Below are positions 1 through 8,704 of a DNA stretch of 64,000 nt, piece by piece. Numbering within the stretch: position 1 is the first letter of the stretch; each line of letters begins with the position of its first letter. The notes beneath the pieces are model-generated. The model saw only the letters and a program-made list of their open reading frames with translations, ran no database searches and was not told the origin of the DNA. The DNA is taken from positions 1,472,375-1,536,374 of the forward strand of contig NZ_VCEJ01000002.1 in assembly GCF_005860805.1 (NCBI RefSeq). Reading direction: 5' to 3'. A program made the position numbers and the translations under genes. Source of the stretch: Dyadobacter luticola (GTDB taxonomy: Bacteria > Bacteroidota > Bacteroidia > Cytophagales > Spirosomataceae).

Positions 1-1001
1 AACTGGTCCTGGTAAAGCTGGCCGGCCGTTTTCATCTCACCACCGGCAGGCGTATCCGGCCCGATCACCGCCAGCCAGGTATCATTGGAATTCGGTGCCG
101 AACTTCCGTGGCTCGTCCACTTATCGCCATCGCCGCGGCCGTGGTCCGGGTAGATCATAAATGTTGTGTTATCCTTATAAAACGGGTCCTGCTGCATCAT
201 TTCCCATAATTTGCCAATCATCGCATCCAGATAATGTGCCGCATCGAGGTAAGAATCGTACTGTCCGGCGTGGCCCAACTCGTCGGTATCGCCGAAATCA
301 ATGTAAAGTACTTTCGGGTGGTTGGCGGCGACATAAGCTTTCGTCATCGCATAAGTCGTCATGTCAAACCGGATCTCTTTTCCAAAATATTCTGGCAGGT
401 AAAATTGCAGTTCGTTCGCGGTTTTCTGCGCCTCTGTGAGGTTATTCCCTTTTACAATTTCACCGGGAATGTTCACCAGCATGCCATTCCGGTTGCGGTT
501 GACGATCCTTGACACCGCATCCCAGGAGGAAAATGTCACGACTTTTCCTTCGTAGCCTTTTTGTTTATTGATAAACTCTAAAACATTCTCATTCGGATTG
601 TCGGGATACTCGTTGCTGTTGACTTTCGGGTCATAAAAACCGCACAATGTTTCACTGCGGCCAGGATAAGAAAACCAGTATTTATTCCTCACATTCACCA
701 GGTTACCTTTTTTCCGGCTGCCATAAAGCTGTCCTTTGGAAGCAATGGTATTCCAGAAAAACGGCATTAGTTTCGACCGCCGCTCGTCCGCCGTTTTTGC
801 CCAGTATTTTTCAAAAAGTTTAGTAGAATCCTGCTTCCTGAATTTTTTGGGATAAATCAAAAGCGAATCAGCGCCCTGGAAGATTTCCTGCCAGCGATAA
901 CCGTCGAGCGAGATCAGCACTAGATTTTTGGTTTTAGTATTTTGGGCGGAGCTGCCGAATGTAACAGCGAGGAGAAGTAGTAGCGTGATTCTGAGTTTCA
1001 T
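1..1001 (-). CDS. Alkaline-phosphatase-superfamily phosphodiesterase-like protein, partial (C-terminus off the left edge)
   Basis: The reading frame opens at an ATG (999-1001) and stays open to the window edge, giving 333 codons with no stop, so the C-terminus is missing. It begins with a signal peptide (about residues 1-19, ending SSAQ). It then shows the first metal-binding stretch LVLISLDGYRW (Asp33), a SYPGRSET segment where this superfamily carries its Ser/Thr nucleophile, DFGDTDELGH, and a YPDHGRGDG metal motif. These features match the type I phosphodiesterase/nucleotide pyrophosphatase or sulfatase-like group. I infer an exported metal-dependent phosphoesterase; the substrate is unknown. 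It stands alone, transcribed away from the VOC genes. Confidence 0.75.
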   Translation of the reverse strand, partial: MKLRITLLLLLAVTFGSSAQNTKTKNLVLISLDGYRWQEIFQGADSLLIYPKKFRKQDSTKLFEKYWAKTADERRSKLMPFFWNTIASKGQLYGSRKKGNLVNVRNKYWFSYPGRSETLCGFYDPKVNSNEYPDNPNENVLEFINKQKGYEGKVVTFSSWDAVSRIVNRNRNGMLVNIPGEIVKGNNLTEAQKTANELQFYLPEYFGKEIRFDMTTYAMTKAYVAANHPKVLYIDFGDTDELGHAGQYDSYLDAAHYLDAMIGKLWEMMQQDPFYKDNTTFMIYPDHGRGDGDKWTSHGSSAPNSNDTWLAVIGPDTPAGGEMKTAGQLYQDQ

Positions 1002-1078
1002 AGGATCGGCGAGTAATGTTCTGCGACGAAAGTACGGCACCCAAAAGTTAAACCATTTAAGCGAATGTTAACAAATAT

Positions 1079-1480
1079 TTAACCAGCCGTAAAAATCCAC
1101 TGCACGGCATACCGGTCTTTTAATGTAGCCCACTGACCGCGTGAAGCATTTTTGGAAAGCGGCGCAGTAACCTCCCCTTTTTTAGAAAGTTTGGAAAAAA
1201 CACTTTTCAACTGGTCATTTTGCGCCATGTTGATCAGCAAAGAGATACTATTCCCTTTGGACAAACCGTCATCACCTGGCATATCGGAGGCAAAAAGCCG
1301 GACATGCTCGGAAACCAGGCTGGCGTGTAAAACAAGTTCCTTCATCTCCTGCGGCAGATCGCGCCCGTAAGGAGCCTCACCCAGATACCTGAAATGAAGC
1401 TCCCCGCCAAAGCACGACTGGTAAAAACGCATCGCCTCCTTGCAATTTCCGTTGAAAGTCAAAAAAGGATAGATCGACAT
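1079..1480 (-). CDS. VOC-family (PhnB/glyoxalase-like) protein
   Basis: A 133-residue cytosolic protein beginning MSIYPFLTFNGNCKEAMRFY, with the CFGGEL and PYGRD/LPQEMKELVLHASL pattern of the PhnB-like branch of the vicinal-oxygen-chelate superfamily. These small proteins fold as paired beta-alpha-beta units and often dimerise. Most have no demonstrated reaction, although many are annotated as 3-demethylubiquinone methyltransferase-like or PhnB. It lies 47 bp downstream of a second VOC gene on the same strand, so the two are likely tandem paralogues, separated by a short palindromic repeat. The family call is firm; no enzymatic activity is claimed. Confidence 0.8.
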   Translation of the reverse strand: MSIYPFLTFNGNCKEAMRFYQSCFGGELHFRYLGEAPYGRDLPQEMKELVLHASLVSEHVRLFASDMPGDDGLSKGNSISLLINMAQNDQLKSVFSKLSKKGEVTAPLSKNASRGQWATLKDRYAVQWIFTAG

Positions 1481-1490
1481 AATATGTCTG

Positions 1491-1520
1491 TGTCACACTG
1501 AGCGGAGTCGAAGTGTGACA
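1491..1520. repeat. Short palindromic repeat between VOC genes
   Basis: A perfect 9-bp inverted repeat, TGTCACACT (1491-1499) and AGTGTGACA (1512-1520), encloses the loop GAGCGGAGTCGA. The core TGAGCGGA-TCGA also occurs at 61448-61460 in this window. Motifs of the TGAGCGnAGTCGAAG type are widely dispersed between genes in Bacteroidetes. It may act as an mRNA-stabilising or terminating hairpin between the two VOC genes. Confidence 0.6.
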
Positions 1521-1527
1521 ACTTTAA

Positions 1528-2016
1528 TTAACTATTATAAGCAGCTTCCAGCGCCGCCACATCCATCTTTTTCATTTGCATCATCGCCTGGAACATTTTA
1601 CCGGTACGCTGCGGATTGCCGGCTGCCGATTTTTCGCCGAGAATGGTTGGTACAATCTGCCACGAAAGGCCGAACTTATCTTTCAGCCAGCCGCACATAC
1701 TTTCCTGCCCGCCGTCGGCTGTGAGTGAATTCCAGTAGTGATCCACTTCCGCCTGGTCTTTGCAGGAAACAAAAAAGGAAGTCGCTTCGGTAAACTTAAA
1801 CATCGGTCCCGCATCAAACATGTGCATGGTGAGACCATTCAGCGTAACCGAGCCCTGCATCACCTGACCGGCGGGAAAAGGTCCGCCCTCGGCCCACCTG
1901 TTAAGCATATTGATCTGAGAATCGGGAAAGACAGATGTATAGAAATTCATCGCTTCCTCGCACCTGCCGTCGAACCACAGAAATGGGATAATACCTTGTT
2001 TACTTGAAATGCTCAT
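1528..2016 (-). CDS. VOC-family (PhnB-like) protein
   Basis: A 162-residue protein starting MSISSKQGIIPFLWFDGRCE, with the motifs EEAMNFYTSVFPDS, TLNGLTMHMFDAGP and DKFGLSWQIVPTIL, the last typical of PhnB-type VOC proteins. The frame extends upstream to 2202, but the extra 62 residues look non-coding and overlap the divergent regulator, so the ATG at 2016 is preferred. It is a paralogue of the adjacent VOC gene. Role unknown; VOC proteins of this kind are often linked to resistance or detoxification, but nothing here shows that. Confidence 0.8.
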   Translation of the reverse strand: MSISSKQGIIPFLWFDGRCEEAMNFYTSVFPDSQINMLNRWAEGGPFPAGQVMQGSVTLNGLTMHMFDAGPMFKFTEATSFFVSCKDQAEVDHYWNSLTADGGQESMCGWLKDKFGLSWQIVPTILGEKSAAGNPQRTGKMFQAMMQMKKMDVAALEAAYNS

Positions 2017-2175
2017 TTTTCCGGTTGTTAAAGGTTGGAGTTTGTTTTTAGATAAATAATCAGGCGTGTGCCGGTTTCCATATTTGTTGACCATACAAAA
2101 TTGAGAGATTTCTGTCAAAAGAAGCGGGTGCAAAAACGCCTTTCGCAGGGGGTAAAAATGCCAATCTAAATCTTT

Positions 2176-2183
2176 TATATTTG
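2176..2183 (+). promoter_or_regulatory. Candidate -7 promoter box TATATTTG
   Basis: Exact match to the Bacteroidetes -7 consensus TAnnTTTG, 21 bp before the ATG of the GlxA-like regulator. No convincing -33 TTG is seen. The motif occurs by chance about once per 4 kb per strand, so position is the main support. Confidence 0.45.
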
Positions 2184-2204
2184 AGTTTCCAAATCCTTTC
2201 AAAC

Positions 2205-3176
2205 ATGAAGCACATTTCTGTTTACGTTCCGCAAAAAGCTTTTATGGAGGCGATTACACCTGCCTATCGCCTGTTTCGGGCGGCCAATGATTTCGCGGCG
2301 GCGGCGGGTCAGGGCCCCATGTTCGAAGTGGAGTTTGTGGGGTTGAACAAGCACATTAAAGCGCAGGAAGGCGAGTATACCGTGCACATCGACAAGCTGG
2401 TAAGTGAGGTGGAAGATACCGATTTAATCGTGATCCCGGCATTGTGCGGCACCCTGGCCGAATCCGTGGAGCTGAACCGAGCCGCAATACCCTGGATGCA
2501 CCGGATGCACAACCGGGGTTCAGAAATCGCTTCGCTTTGCCTCGGTGCATTTTTGCTGGGCGCGACTGGCTTGCTGGACGGAAAAAAATGTTCGACCCAC
2601 TGGGCTTATTACGACGAATTCCGCACGATGTACCCCAACATTGAAGTCGTGGACGGCACCATCATTACCGACGAGGGGAAAATTTATTCCAGCGGCGGCG
2701 CCAATTCGATCTGGAACCTGCTCATTTACCTTCTGGAAAAATACACCGACCGCGACATGGCCATCCTCGCCGCCAAGTTTTTCGCGATCGACATTGACCG
2801 GGATAACCAGCGCGCATTCACCATTTTCCGGGGACAAAAAGGCCACGCCGACAACGAAATCCGCAGCATTCAAGATTACATTGAAAATAACTACGCTGAA
2901 AAACTGAGCATTCTGGACCTGGCCGACATCGCGAATGTAAGCCGCAGAAGTTTTGAAAGACGGTTTAAAACTGCTACCAACAATACTATTAATGAGTATG
3001 TCCGCCGGGTGCGGATCGAGGCCGCGAAACGGAGCTTCGAGGCGTCGCGGAAGAATGTAACGGAGGTCATGTTCGATGTCGGCTACACGGATACCAAGGC
3101 TTTCCGGGACGTTTTCAAAAAGGTAACCGGCCTCACGCCCATCGAATACCGGAACAAATATGCGAAGGAAGCATAG
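2205..3176 (+). CDS. GlxA-type transcriptional regulator (DJ-1/PfpI domain + AraC HTH)
   Basis: A 323-residue protein. The first ~180 residues form a class I glutamine-amidotransferase-like (DJ-1/PfpI) domain with the segment SLCLGAFLLGATGLLDG followed by THW. The C-terminal ~100 residues are an AraC-type double helix-turn-helix (SILDLADIANVSRRSFERRF ... VTEVMFDVGYTDTKAFRDVF). I chose the ATG at 2205 over an upstream TTG at 2181, because that TTG lies inside the likely promoter box. Family members regulate nitrogen or amino-acid related genes in other phyla; the effector here is unknown. It is divergent from the VOC genes, which it could control (inference). Confidence 0.85.
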   Translation: MKHISVYVPQKAFMEAITPAYRLFRAANDFAAAAGQGPMFEVEFVGLNKHIKAQEGEYTVHIDKLVSEVEDTDLIVIPALCGTLAESVELNRAAIPWMHRMHNRGSEIASLCLGAFLLGATGLLDGKKCSTHWAYYDEFRTMYPNIEVVDGTIITDEGKIYSSGGANSIWNLLIYLLEKYTDRDMAILAAKFFAIDIDRDNQRAFTIFRGQKGHADNEIRSIQDYIENNYAEKLSILDLADIANVSRRSFERRFKTATNNTINEYVRRVRIEAAKRSFEASRKNVTEVMFDVGYTDTKAFRDVFKKVTGLTPIEYRNKYAKEA

Positions 3177-3285
3177 GCGGATCCCCTGATAGTAATTTTT
3201 TCTGCCGCTGGATAATTTGCCGACAACAAATCTGCGTCCTCTGGTCAATTTTGAAAATTCAAGCAAACATATCCCAGCACAAAAA

Positions 3286-3765
3286 ATGTTTAAACTATCA
3301 TTCATCATCCTCGCTTTCTTAATGTCCGCCTCCGCATTTGCCATTGAAGAAAAAACTTACTCAGAAACCGTAGACTGCGGCAGTGTTTCGCAGCTTGAAT
3401 TGTTCAGAAGGGTCCGCCTCGCGATCACACAAATCGGTCCCGACAATAAAATTTTGCTGGCAGACAAAGAAACCGGCGATTTTGCAAGCCAGGGGCCAGT
3501 AAACATTACACTCCCACGGTCGGAAGGTTCGCCGGGCGGTTATTATCAATTTCTGTATGTGCTTTCGGTGGAATGTGTAAACCGCAAATACCGCGCAACC
3601 ATCAGCCACGTCGAGTATTTGGATCACGGAAAGTTTGTTCCTGCTGAAAGACTCGAACTTTCGTCTCAAAGTGATGTACAAAAAGTAAAAGCCGATCTGG
3701 ACACAAAAATGCAAAAGGTCCTGGCTGATTTACAGCAGAATGTGAAGGATTACAAGCCTTTTTAA
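3286..3765 (+). CDS. Exported protein, probable DUF4468-type (TBP-like fold) domain
   Basis: A 159-residue protein with a cleavable signal peptide (MFKLSFIILAFLMSASAFA). The mature part starts IEEKTYSETVDCGSVSQLEL and carries ADKETGDFASQGP followed by a Tyr-rich strand (GGYYQFLYVLSVEC) and a second strand (KYRATISHVEYL). This order resembles the DUF4468 TBP-like fold common in Bacteroidetes envelope proteins; I am only moderately sure of that. The ATG at 3286 is preferred over an upstream in-frame start at 3217 because it places the signal peptide at the N-terminus. Function unknown. Confidence 0.75.
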   Translation: MFKLSFIILAFLMSASAFAIEEKTYSETVDCGSVSQLELFRRVRLAITQIGPDNKILLADKETGDFASQGPVNITLPRSEGSPGGYYQFLYVLSVECVNRKYRATISHVEYLDHGKFVPAERLELSSQSDVQKVKADLDTKMQKVLADLQQNVKDYKPF

Positions 3766-3784
3766 AATTCGGTCAAACATTAAA

Positions 3785-3823
3785 AAGCCTGCAAGATGAA
3801 GTTCAGATTCATTTTGCAGGCTT
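3785..3823. terminator. Bidirectional intrinsic terminator
   Basis: A 16-bp inverted repeat with one mismatch (AAGCCTGCAAGATGAA against TTCATTTTGCAGGCTT) and a 7-nt loop, with A/T-rich flanks on both sides. It sits between the convergent genes ending at 3765 (+) and 3840 (-) and can serve both. Confidence 0.85.
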
Positions 3824-3839
3824 CTTATTTTATAACAAA

Positions 3840-5318
3840 TCAAGCCAAAATTGGCTTCACTACTTTGCCGTGCACGTCGGTCAGCCGGTACCTTCTTCCC
3901 TGGTGTTTGAAGATCAGCTGCTCGTGATCGATGCCCATCAAATGCATGACAGTCGCCTGAAAATCATGCACATGCACCGGATCTTTGATTACATTATAGC
4001 CAAATTCATCGGTTTGCCCGTACACAAAACCTTTCTTAACACCGGCGCCTGCCATCCAAATCGTGAAGCTTCTCGGGTGGTGATCGCGGCCGTAATTATC
4101 GCGCGTCAGTTTTCCCTGCGAGTAAGCGCCGCGGCCAAATTCTCCACCCCACACTACCAATGTTTCATCAAGTAATCCTCTCTGCTTCAAATCGGTAATC
4201 AATGCCGCCGAAGCCTGGTCTACGCTTTTCGCCATCGTTTTAATGTCATTTGGCAAGTTACCGTGCTGGTCCCAGCCCTGGTGGTAAAGCTGCACAAACT
4301 TCACATCTTTTTCGATCAGCTTCCTGGCAAGCAGACAGTTAGCGGCAAAACTGCCCGGCTTACGGGATTCTTCCCCGTACAGATCGAAAATGTAATCCGG
4401 CTCTTTCGAAATATCCATCGTCTCCGGCACGGCGGTTTGCATGCGGTAGGCCATTTCGTATTGCGCCATCCGGTAGTTAATTTCCGGATCGAGGATTTTT
4501 TCAAATTGTCCCTGCTGTAATTTCGCGAGGGAATTTAACATTCGTCTCCGGCTGGTGCGGTCGATGCCCTCTGGATTATTTAAGTAAAAAACCGGGTCGG
4601 GCCCCGAGCGAAAAACTACGCCCTGGTGGATGGAAGGCAAAAAACCGTTGCTCCACAACTTGGCGTAAAGCGGCTGATCACCTCCCCGGCCTTTGGATAG
4701 CAAAACCACAAAAGAGGGCATATTCTGGTTGTCCGAACCGAGTCCATAACTGATCCACGAACCCCACGAAGGCCGCCCGCCTTGCTGGCTGCCGGTCTGG
4801 AAAAATGTCACGGCCGGATCGTGGTTGATCGCCTCGGTATACATCGACCGGATGAACGTCACATCATTGACAATGCTCGAAGTGTAGGGCAGCAACTCGC
4901 TGATCATCATATCATTATCACCATGATGCGCGAATTTGTATTTTGAAGCCGCCAGGGGGAAACTGCTTTGTCCCGCCGTCATTCCCGTCAGCCGCTGACC
5001 TTTCCGGACAGATTCCGGCAGGTCTTTGCCCCACATTTCTTCCAGTTTTGGCTTGTAATCAAAGAGTTCAAGCTGCGACGGTGCGCCGCTTTGAAATAGA
5101 TAGATGATACGCTTGGCTTTGGGCGCAAAATGCGGGTGACCGAGCGGTAACCCGGCCGCTTCCGTGCCTGGCTGGATGACTTTTTTCGCCATCGAACTGT
5201 CGGTGTTCAGCAGCGAAGCCATCGCCGCGGCCCCCAATCCAAGACTGGTTTTGGAAAGAAAATTCCGCCGGCTTAACTGCTCGTGGACGTGATTTTCAAG
5301 TTCTTTATAAAAGCTCAT
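3840..5318 (-). CDS. DUF1501 family protein with Tat-type signal
   Basis: A 492-residue protein. The N-terminus contains a twin-arginine motif (SRRNFLSKTSLGLGAAAMASLL, residues about 16-37), so export of a folded, possibly metal-containing protein is likely. The body is typical DUF1501: AKRIIYLFQSGAPSQLELFDYKP, SGLGSDNQNMPSFVVL-like segments and WGGEFGRGAYSQG, with the alkaline-phosphatase-like core of the family. It follows the DUF1549/DUF1553 gene by 2 bp, the standard pairing known from Planctomycetes and Bacteroidetes. The pair's biochemical role is not established; a role in polysaccharide use is often proposed. Ends at a shared terminator. Confidence 0.9.
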   Translation of the reverse strand: MSFYKELENHVHEQLSRRNFLSKTSLGLGAAAMASLLNTDSSMAKKVIQPGTEAAGLPLGHPHFAPKAKRIIYLFQSGAPSQLELFDYKPKLEEMWGKDLPESVRKGQRLTGMTAGQSSFPLAASKYKFAHHGDNDMMISELLPYTSSIVNDVTFIRSMYTEAINHDPAVTFFQTGSQQGGRPSWGSWISYGLGSDNQNMPSFVVLLSKGRGGDQPLYAKLWSNGFLPSIHQGVVFRSGPDPVFYLNNPEGIDRTSRRRMLNSLAKLQQGQFEKILDPEINYRMAQYEMAYRMQTAVPETMDISKEPDYIFDLYGEESRKPGSFAANCLLARKLIEKDVKFVQLYHQGWDQHGNLPNDIKTMAKSVDQASAALITDLKQRGLLDETLVVWGGEFGRGAYSQGKLTRDNYGRDHHPRSFTIWMAGAGVKKGFVYGQTDEFGYNVIKDPVHVHDFQATVMHLMGIDHEQLIFKHQGRRYRLTDVHGKVVKPILA

Positions 5319-5320
5319 GG

Positions 5321-8300
5321 TTATCGCTTGATCAAAAATTCATCAAAATTCATCACCGTACTCGCCACAATCGTCCCCGCTGCCAGCTGCACCGGGTTCA
5401 GCGACTTATCGACCGGATATTCGCCAGCCGCCAAAATCGATTTCACCCGTTTTGGGTTACGACTGAAATCCGCATATTCTTCGTCATACAATTCCTTCAA
5501 AACCGCCCGCTCCTTCGCGTCTGGCTGGCGGCTAGTCAAGGCGGTAAAGGCGTAAGTGATCTGATCGTCAAGGGTTTTGCCATGCTGCAACATGCGCTGC
5601 GCCAGCACCCGCGATGCTTCCACAAACTGCGGGTCATTCATCACCACCAAAGCCTGCAAAGGCGTGCTGGTCTTCTGTCTTTTCGTCACGCAAAAATGTC
5701 TTTCCGCAGCATCAAAATTGAGCATCATCGGCGGCGGCGAGCTTCTTTTCCAGATGGTGTAAAGGCTGCGGCGGTACAAAGTATCCCCGTGCTGCTGCTT
5801 GTAAGTCACTTCGTTACGCGTCGCCAGCGCTTCCCAAAGTCCGGCTGGCTGGTAGGGACGCGTGCTTTGTCCGCCGATGGTTTGTGTTAACAAACCACTC
5901 GAAGCCAGCGCATTATCACGGATTTGCTCCGCGCTCATCCGGTAACTCGGGCCGCGGGCATAAAGCCGGTTGTCCGGATCCACATCTTTCAATTTAGGAT
6001 CAAGGTTGGACGACTGCCGGTACGTCGCCGAAGTGACGATCAGTTTCTGCATCTTTTTCACATTCCAGCCTGATTCCCTGAATGTTGCGGCCAGATAATC
6101 CATCAGGGCAGGATGCGTCGGCAGCTCGCCCTGGTTACCAAAATCATCACTGGAAACAACCAGCCCTTTTCCAAAATACATCATCCAGAAACGGTTGACT
6201 GTGACGCGGGTAAAAAGCGGGTGGTCTTCGTGTGTCAGCCATTTGGCCAGTCCAAGCCGGTTTTTCGGGAAATCTTTTGGTATTTTGAAAAAACTATCCG
6301 GCGTATCCGTGGTCACCGGCTTGCCCGGCGCATCGTAAGCGCCGCGATTGAGGATGAATGTTTTGCGCGGATATTTTCTTTCCCGCATTACCATTACGTC
6401 AATTTGTTTGTCTAATATCTCCGTCTCCTCCCCGATCAGCTTGCGGCTTTCGGCAATGGTTTTGGTAAAATCGGCGTCAAAATTGGTAAGATAATATTCC
6501 TTTAAAGCCAGCATTTGCTCGGGCTTGACTTGTGCCGCTGGTGTTTTCAAAACATTCAAAAGCTCATTTTTGAAACTATATAAACCCTGCATTTCCAGCG
6601 GGGTCAAGGCTTTTTCGTAGATCCTGAATTCGTCTACTTCGAAATTTTTGGTCCGCTGATCGGATAACCGCCCAATGTTGAGTCGATCGACATACCAGTT
6701 AGATTTATTTTTACCGTGCAGAATGCTTTCCGTCAGCTGATCATTGTAAACCTGCACTTTGGCCGGTTTACCATTGATATACAACCTCAACCCGGCGGCT
6801 TTGCTCAGCCCGTCATAAGAAAACCCGATCTGCGTCCACTTATCCATCGGAAACCGCTCCACCGTCCGCAGCTCGATCGCATTTTCCGGCCATACGTGAC
6901 TCATGATCAGCTTAATACGCCCGTCTTTTTCACGGAACACATTCCAGCCGCGGTACCCATTAAACACACCATTGGATTTATGAAAAAGCGAGCCGCTTAC
7001 TTTCGGATCGTGCAAATTGAGCCAGATACTCACGCTGAATGCCTGGTTGCGCTCAAAAAACGCAAAGGTATCCGGGAAGGCTACCGAGTTCTCACCATAA
7101 ATAAACCGCGCTTTTCCCAACCGGCCGCGACGTGAGGCCACATTGGACAGACTGTCGTCGCCCTCCGCTTTTGCATTGTATTTGGAATCTGCCAGGTTTT
7201 TAAAATCTTTCCCGGAAGGCTCGTCAAAATTAAAGTAGCCGACCATTTCCTGTTTGGTGGGTGCCAGCGCTTTCTCCGGATTGGAGCGCGCATCCGCCAG
7301 CCACGTCTGGAAATTTTGCTCGGCAACCTTCGCCCTCGCGCTCATTTCGGCCTTTTCCTTATCCAGATTCTGGTGAATAAATTTCAGTTTGGCGTCCGCC
7401 TCGGGCGTCGGCAAGGTGATTGACGGGCTGGCCTCACCATTGTAAGGTATCTGCCCGTTTTCATTGTTATTATTAAAAAACGCGTAGAGCGAGTAATAAT
7501 CCTTGTGGCTGATCGGGTCGTATTTGTGGTCGTGGCAGCGGGCACATTCCACGGTAATACCCAGGAATGTTTTGCCAAACGTGTCCACCCGGTCGGAAAC
7601 ATAAGCCGTGCGATACTCTTCGGGAATGATACCACCTTCCTGACTTTGCTGGTGCATGCGATTGAAACCCGTCGCAACAAGCTGGTCGCGGGTAGGATTC
7701 GGGAGTAAATCACCTGCAAGCTGCCAGGTCACAAACTGATCGTAAGGCTGGTTTTGGTTAAAAGATTTGATCACCCAATCGCGGAAAGGCCAGGCCGTGC
7801 GCAGGCCGTCGTCCTGATAACCATGGGTATCCGCATACCTCGAAGCATCCAGCCAGGGCACCGCCATGTGCTCGCCGTAATGCGGGGACGCCAGCAATTT
7901 GTCCACCACTTTTTCATACGCATTGGGCGAAGCATCGGAGAGATAGCTCTGTACTTCCTCCGGCGTAGGCGGCAAACCGGTCAAGTCCAGGTAAACGCGG
8001 CGAAGCAATGTGGTTTTGTCTGCTTCTTTGGACGGCTTGATGCCTTTATCTTCCAGTTTTTGCAGGATAAATTTATCAATGTCATTCTTTACCCACTTCT
8101 CATTTTTGACTTTGGGAAGTTCCGGCTTGGACACCTTATTAAATGCCCAATGTGGCTTGTACTCCGCTCCTTCCTCGATCCAGCGGATCAGGATTGCCTT
8201 TTCGCGGGCGGTTAATGATAAATGCGATTCGGGCGTCGGCATCACAATCTCCGGATCTTCCGCCAAAATCCGGTACACCAGCTCACTGTTGCCGGGACTT

Positions 8301-8584
8301 CCGGGTTTGATGGCTTTCAAGCCACTTTCGGCTTCTTTTTTGTAAGCTACTTTTTGTACATCCAGCCGCAGATTGGCCTTCTGATGATTGGCATCCGGAC
8401 CGTGGCATGCAAAGCAGCGGTCGGACAGGATCGGTTTGACGTCGTACGTGTAATCGACGGGCGCTACCAATGTTGACATTTCTCTCTCCACGTCTTCGGG
8501 CAGGTCAACTTTTTTCTCGCAGGAAGCTAAAATAAAAGGGGCGAGCGGCAGCCAGAGGCAGTATTTCAACCAGGGTTTCAGCAT
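5321..8584 (-). CDS. Lipoprotein with cytochrome c (PSCyt1), DUF1549, LamG-like and DUF1553 domains
   Basis: A 1087-residue outer-envelope protein. It has a lipoprotein signal with lipobox LASC (Cys22). A c-type haem motif, CFACH, lies at residues 57-61 in a DVKPILSDRCFACHGPD context (PSCyt1). DUF1549 follows (about 150-400) with DLTGLPPTPEEV and a second CxxCH, CARCH at 347-351. A LamG/concanavalin-like domain occupies about 470-640 (MVGYFNFDEPSGKDF). DUF1553 is about 770-1040 (LGLAKWLTHEDHPLFTRVTVNRFW, TPLQALVVMND). It is co-transcribed with the DUF1501 gene (2-bp gap). It lies 120 bp downstream of the ABC transporter genes, so it may be the tail of the apiose operon or a separate unit. Confidence 0.9.
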   Translation of the reverse strand: MLKPWLKYCLWLPLAPFILASCEKKVDLPEDVEREMSTLVAPVDYTYDVKPILSDRCFACHGPDANHQKANLRLDVQKVAYKKEAESGLKAIKPGSPGNSELVYRILAEDPEIVMPTPESHLSLTAREKAILIRWIEEGAEYKPHWAFNKVSKPELPKVKNEKWVKNDIDKFILQKLEDKGIKPSKEADKTTLLRRVYLDLTGLPPTPEEVQSYLSDASPNAYEKVVDKLLASPHYGEHMAVPWLDASRYADTHGYQDDGLRTAWPFRDWVIKSFNQNQPYDQFVTWQLAGDLLPNPTRDQLVATGFNRMHQQSQEGGIIPEEYRTAYVSDRVDTFGKTFLGITVECARCHDHKYDPISHKDYYSLYAFFNNNNENGQIPYNGEASPSITLPTPEADAKLKFIHQNLDKEKAEMSARAKVAEQNFQTWLADARSNPEKALAPTKQEMVGYFNFDEPSGKDFKNLADSKYNAKAEGDDSLSNVASRRGRLGKARFIYGENSVAFPDTFAFFERNQAFSVSIWLNLHDPKVSGSLFHKSNGVFNGYRGWNVFREKDGRIKLIMSHVWPENAIELRTVERFPMDKWTQIGFSYDGLSKAAGLRLYINGKPAKVQVYNDQLTESILHGKNKSNWYVDRLNIGRLSDQRTKNFEVDEFRIYEKALTPLEMQGLYSFKNELLNVLKTPAAQVKPEQMLALKEYYLTNFDADFTKTIAESRKLIGEETEILDKQIDVMVMRERKYPRKTFILNRGAYDAPGKPVTTDTPDSFFKIPKDFPKNRLGLAKWLTHEDHPLFTRVTVNRFWMMYFGKGLVVSSDDFGNQGELPTHPALMDYLAATFRESGWNVKKMQKLIVTSATYRQSSNLDPKLKDVDPDNRLYARGPSYRMSAEQIRDNALASSGLLTQTIGGQSTRPYQPAGLWEALATRNEVTYKQQHGDTLYRRSLYTIWKRSSPPPMMLNFDAAERHFCVTKRQKTSTPLQALVVMNDPQFVEASRVLAQRMLQHGKTLDDQITYAFTALTSRQPDAKERAVLKELYDEEYADFSRNPKRVKSILAAGEYPVDKSLNPVQLAAGTIVASTVMNFDEFLIKR

Positions 8585-8687
8585 TAACGGGTCTAGGAAT
8601 TTACTATTAAAAATAGCGGATTATAACCAGTCTGCAAAGGATTATTCCTTTACAAGAATCTGCAATCAACTGATAACCGGCATTTTA

Positions 8688-8703
8688 CCGGGATCGTTCC
8701 CGG
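8688..8703. terminator. Weak hairpin downstream of the permease fusion gene
   Basis: CCGGGA (8688-8693) and TCCCGG (8698-8703) form a 6-bp stem with a TCGT loop next to the stop codon of the permease fusion. There is no real T-tract. A second small hairpin (AAAGGA/TCCTTT, around 8636-8652) follows. These may attenuate read-through into the DUF1553 gene; support is weak. Confidence 0.3.
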
Positions 8704-8704
8704 G

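Noticed and set aside
2520..3344. 274-codon minus-strand open frame
   Set aside because: Antisense to the GlxA-like regulator, no domain.
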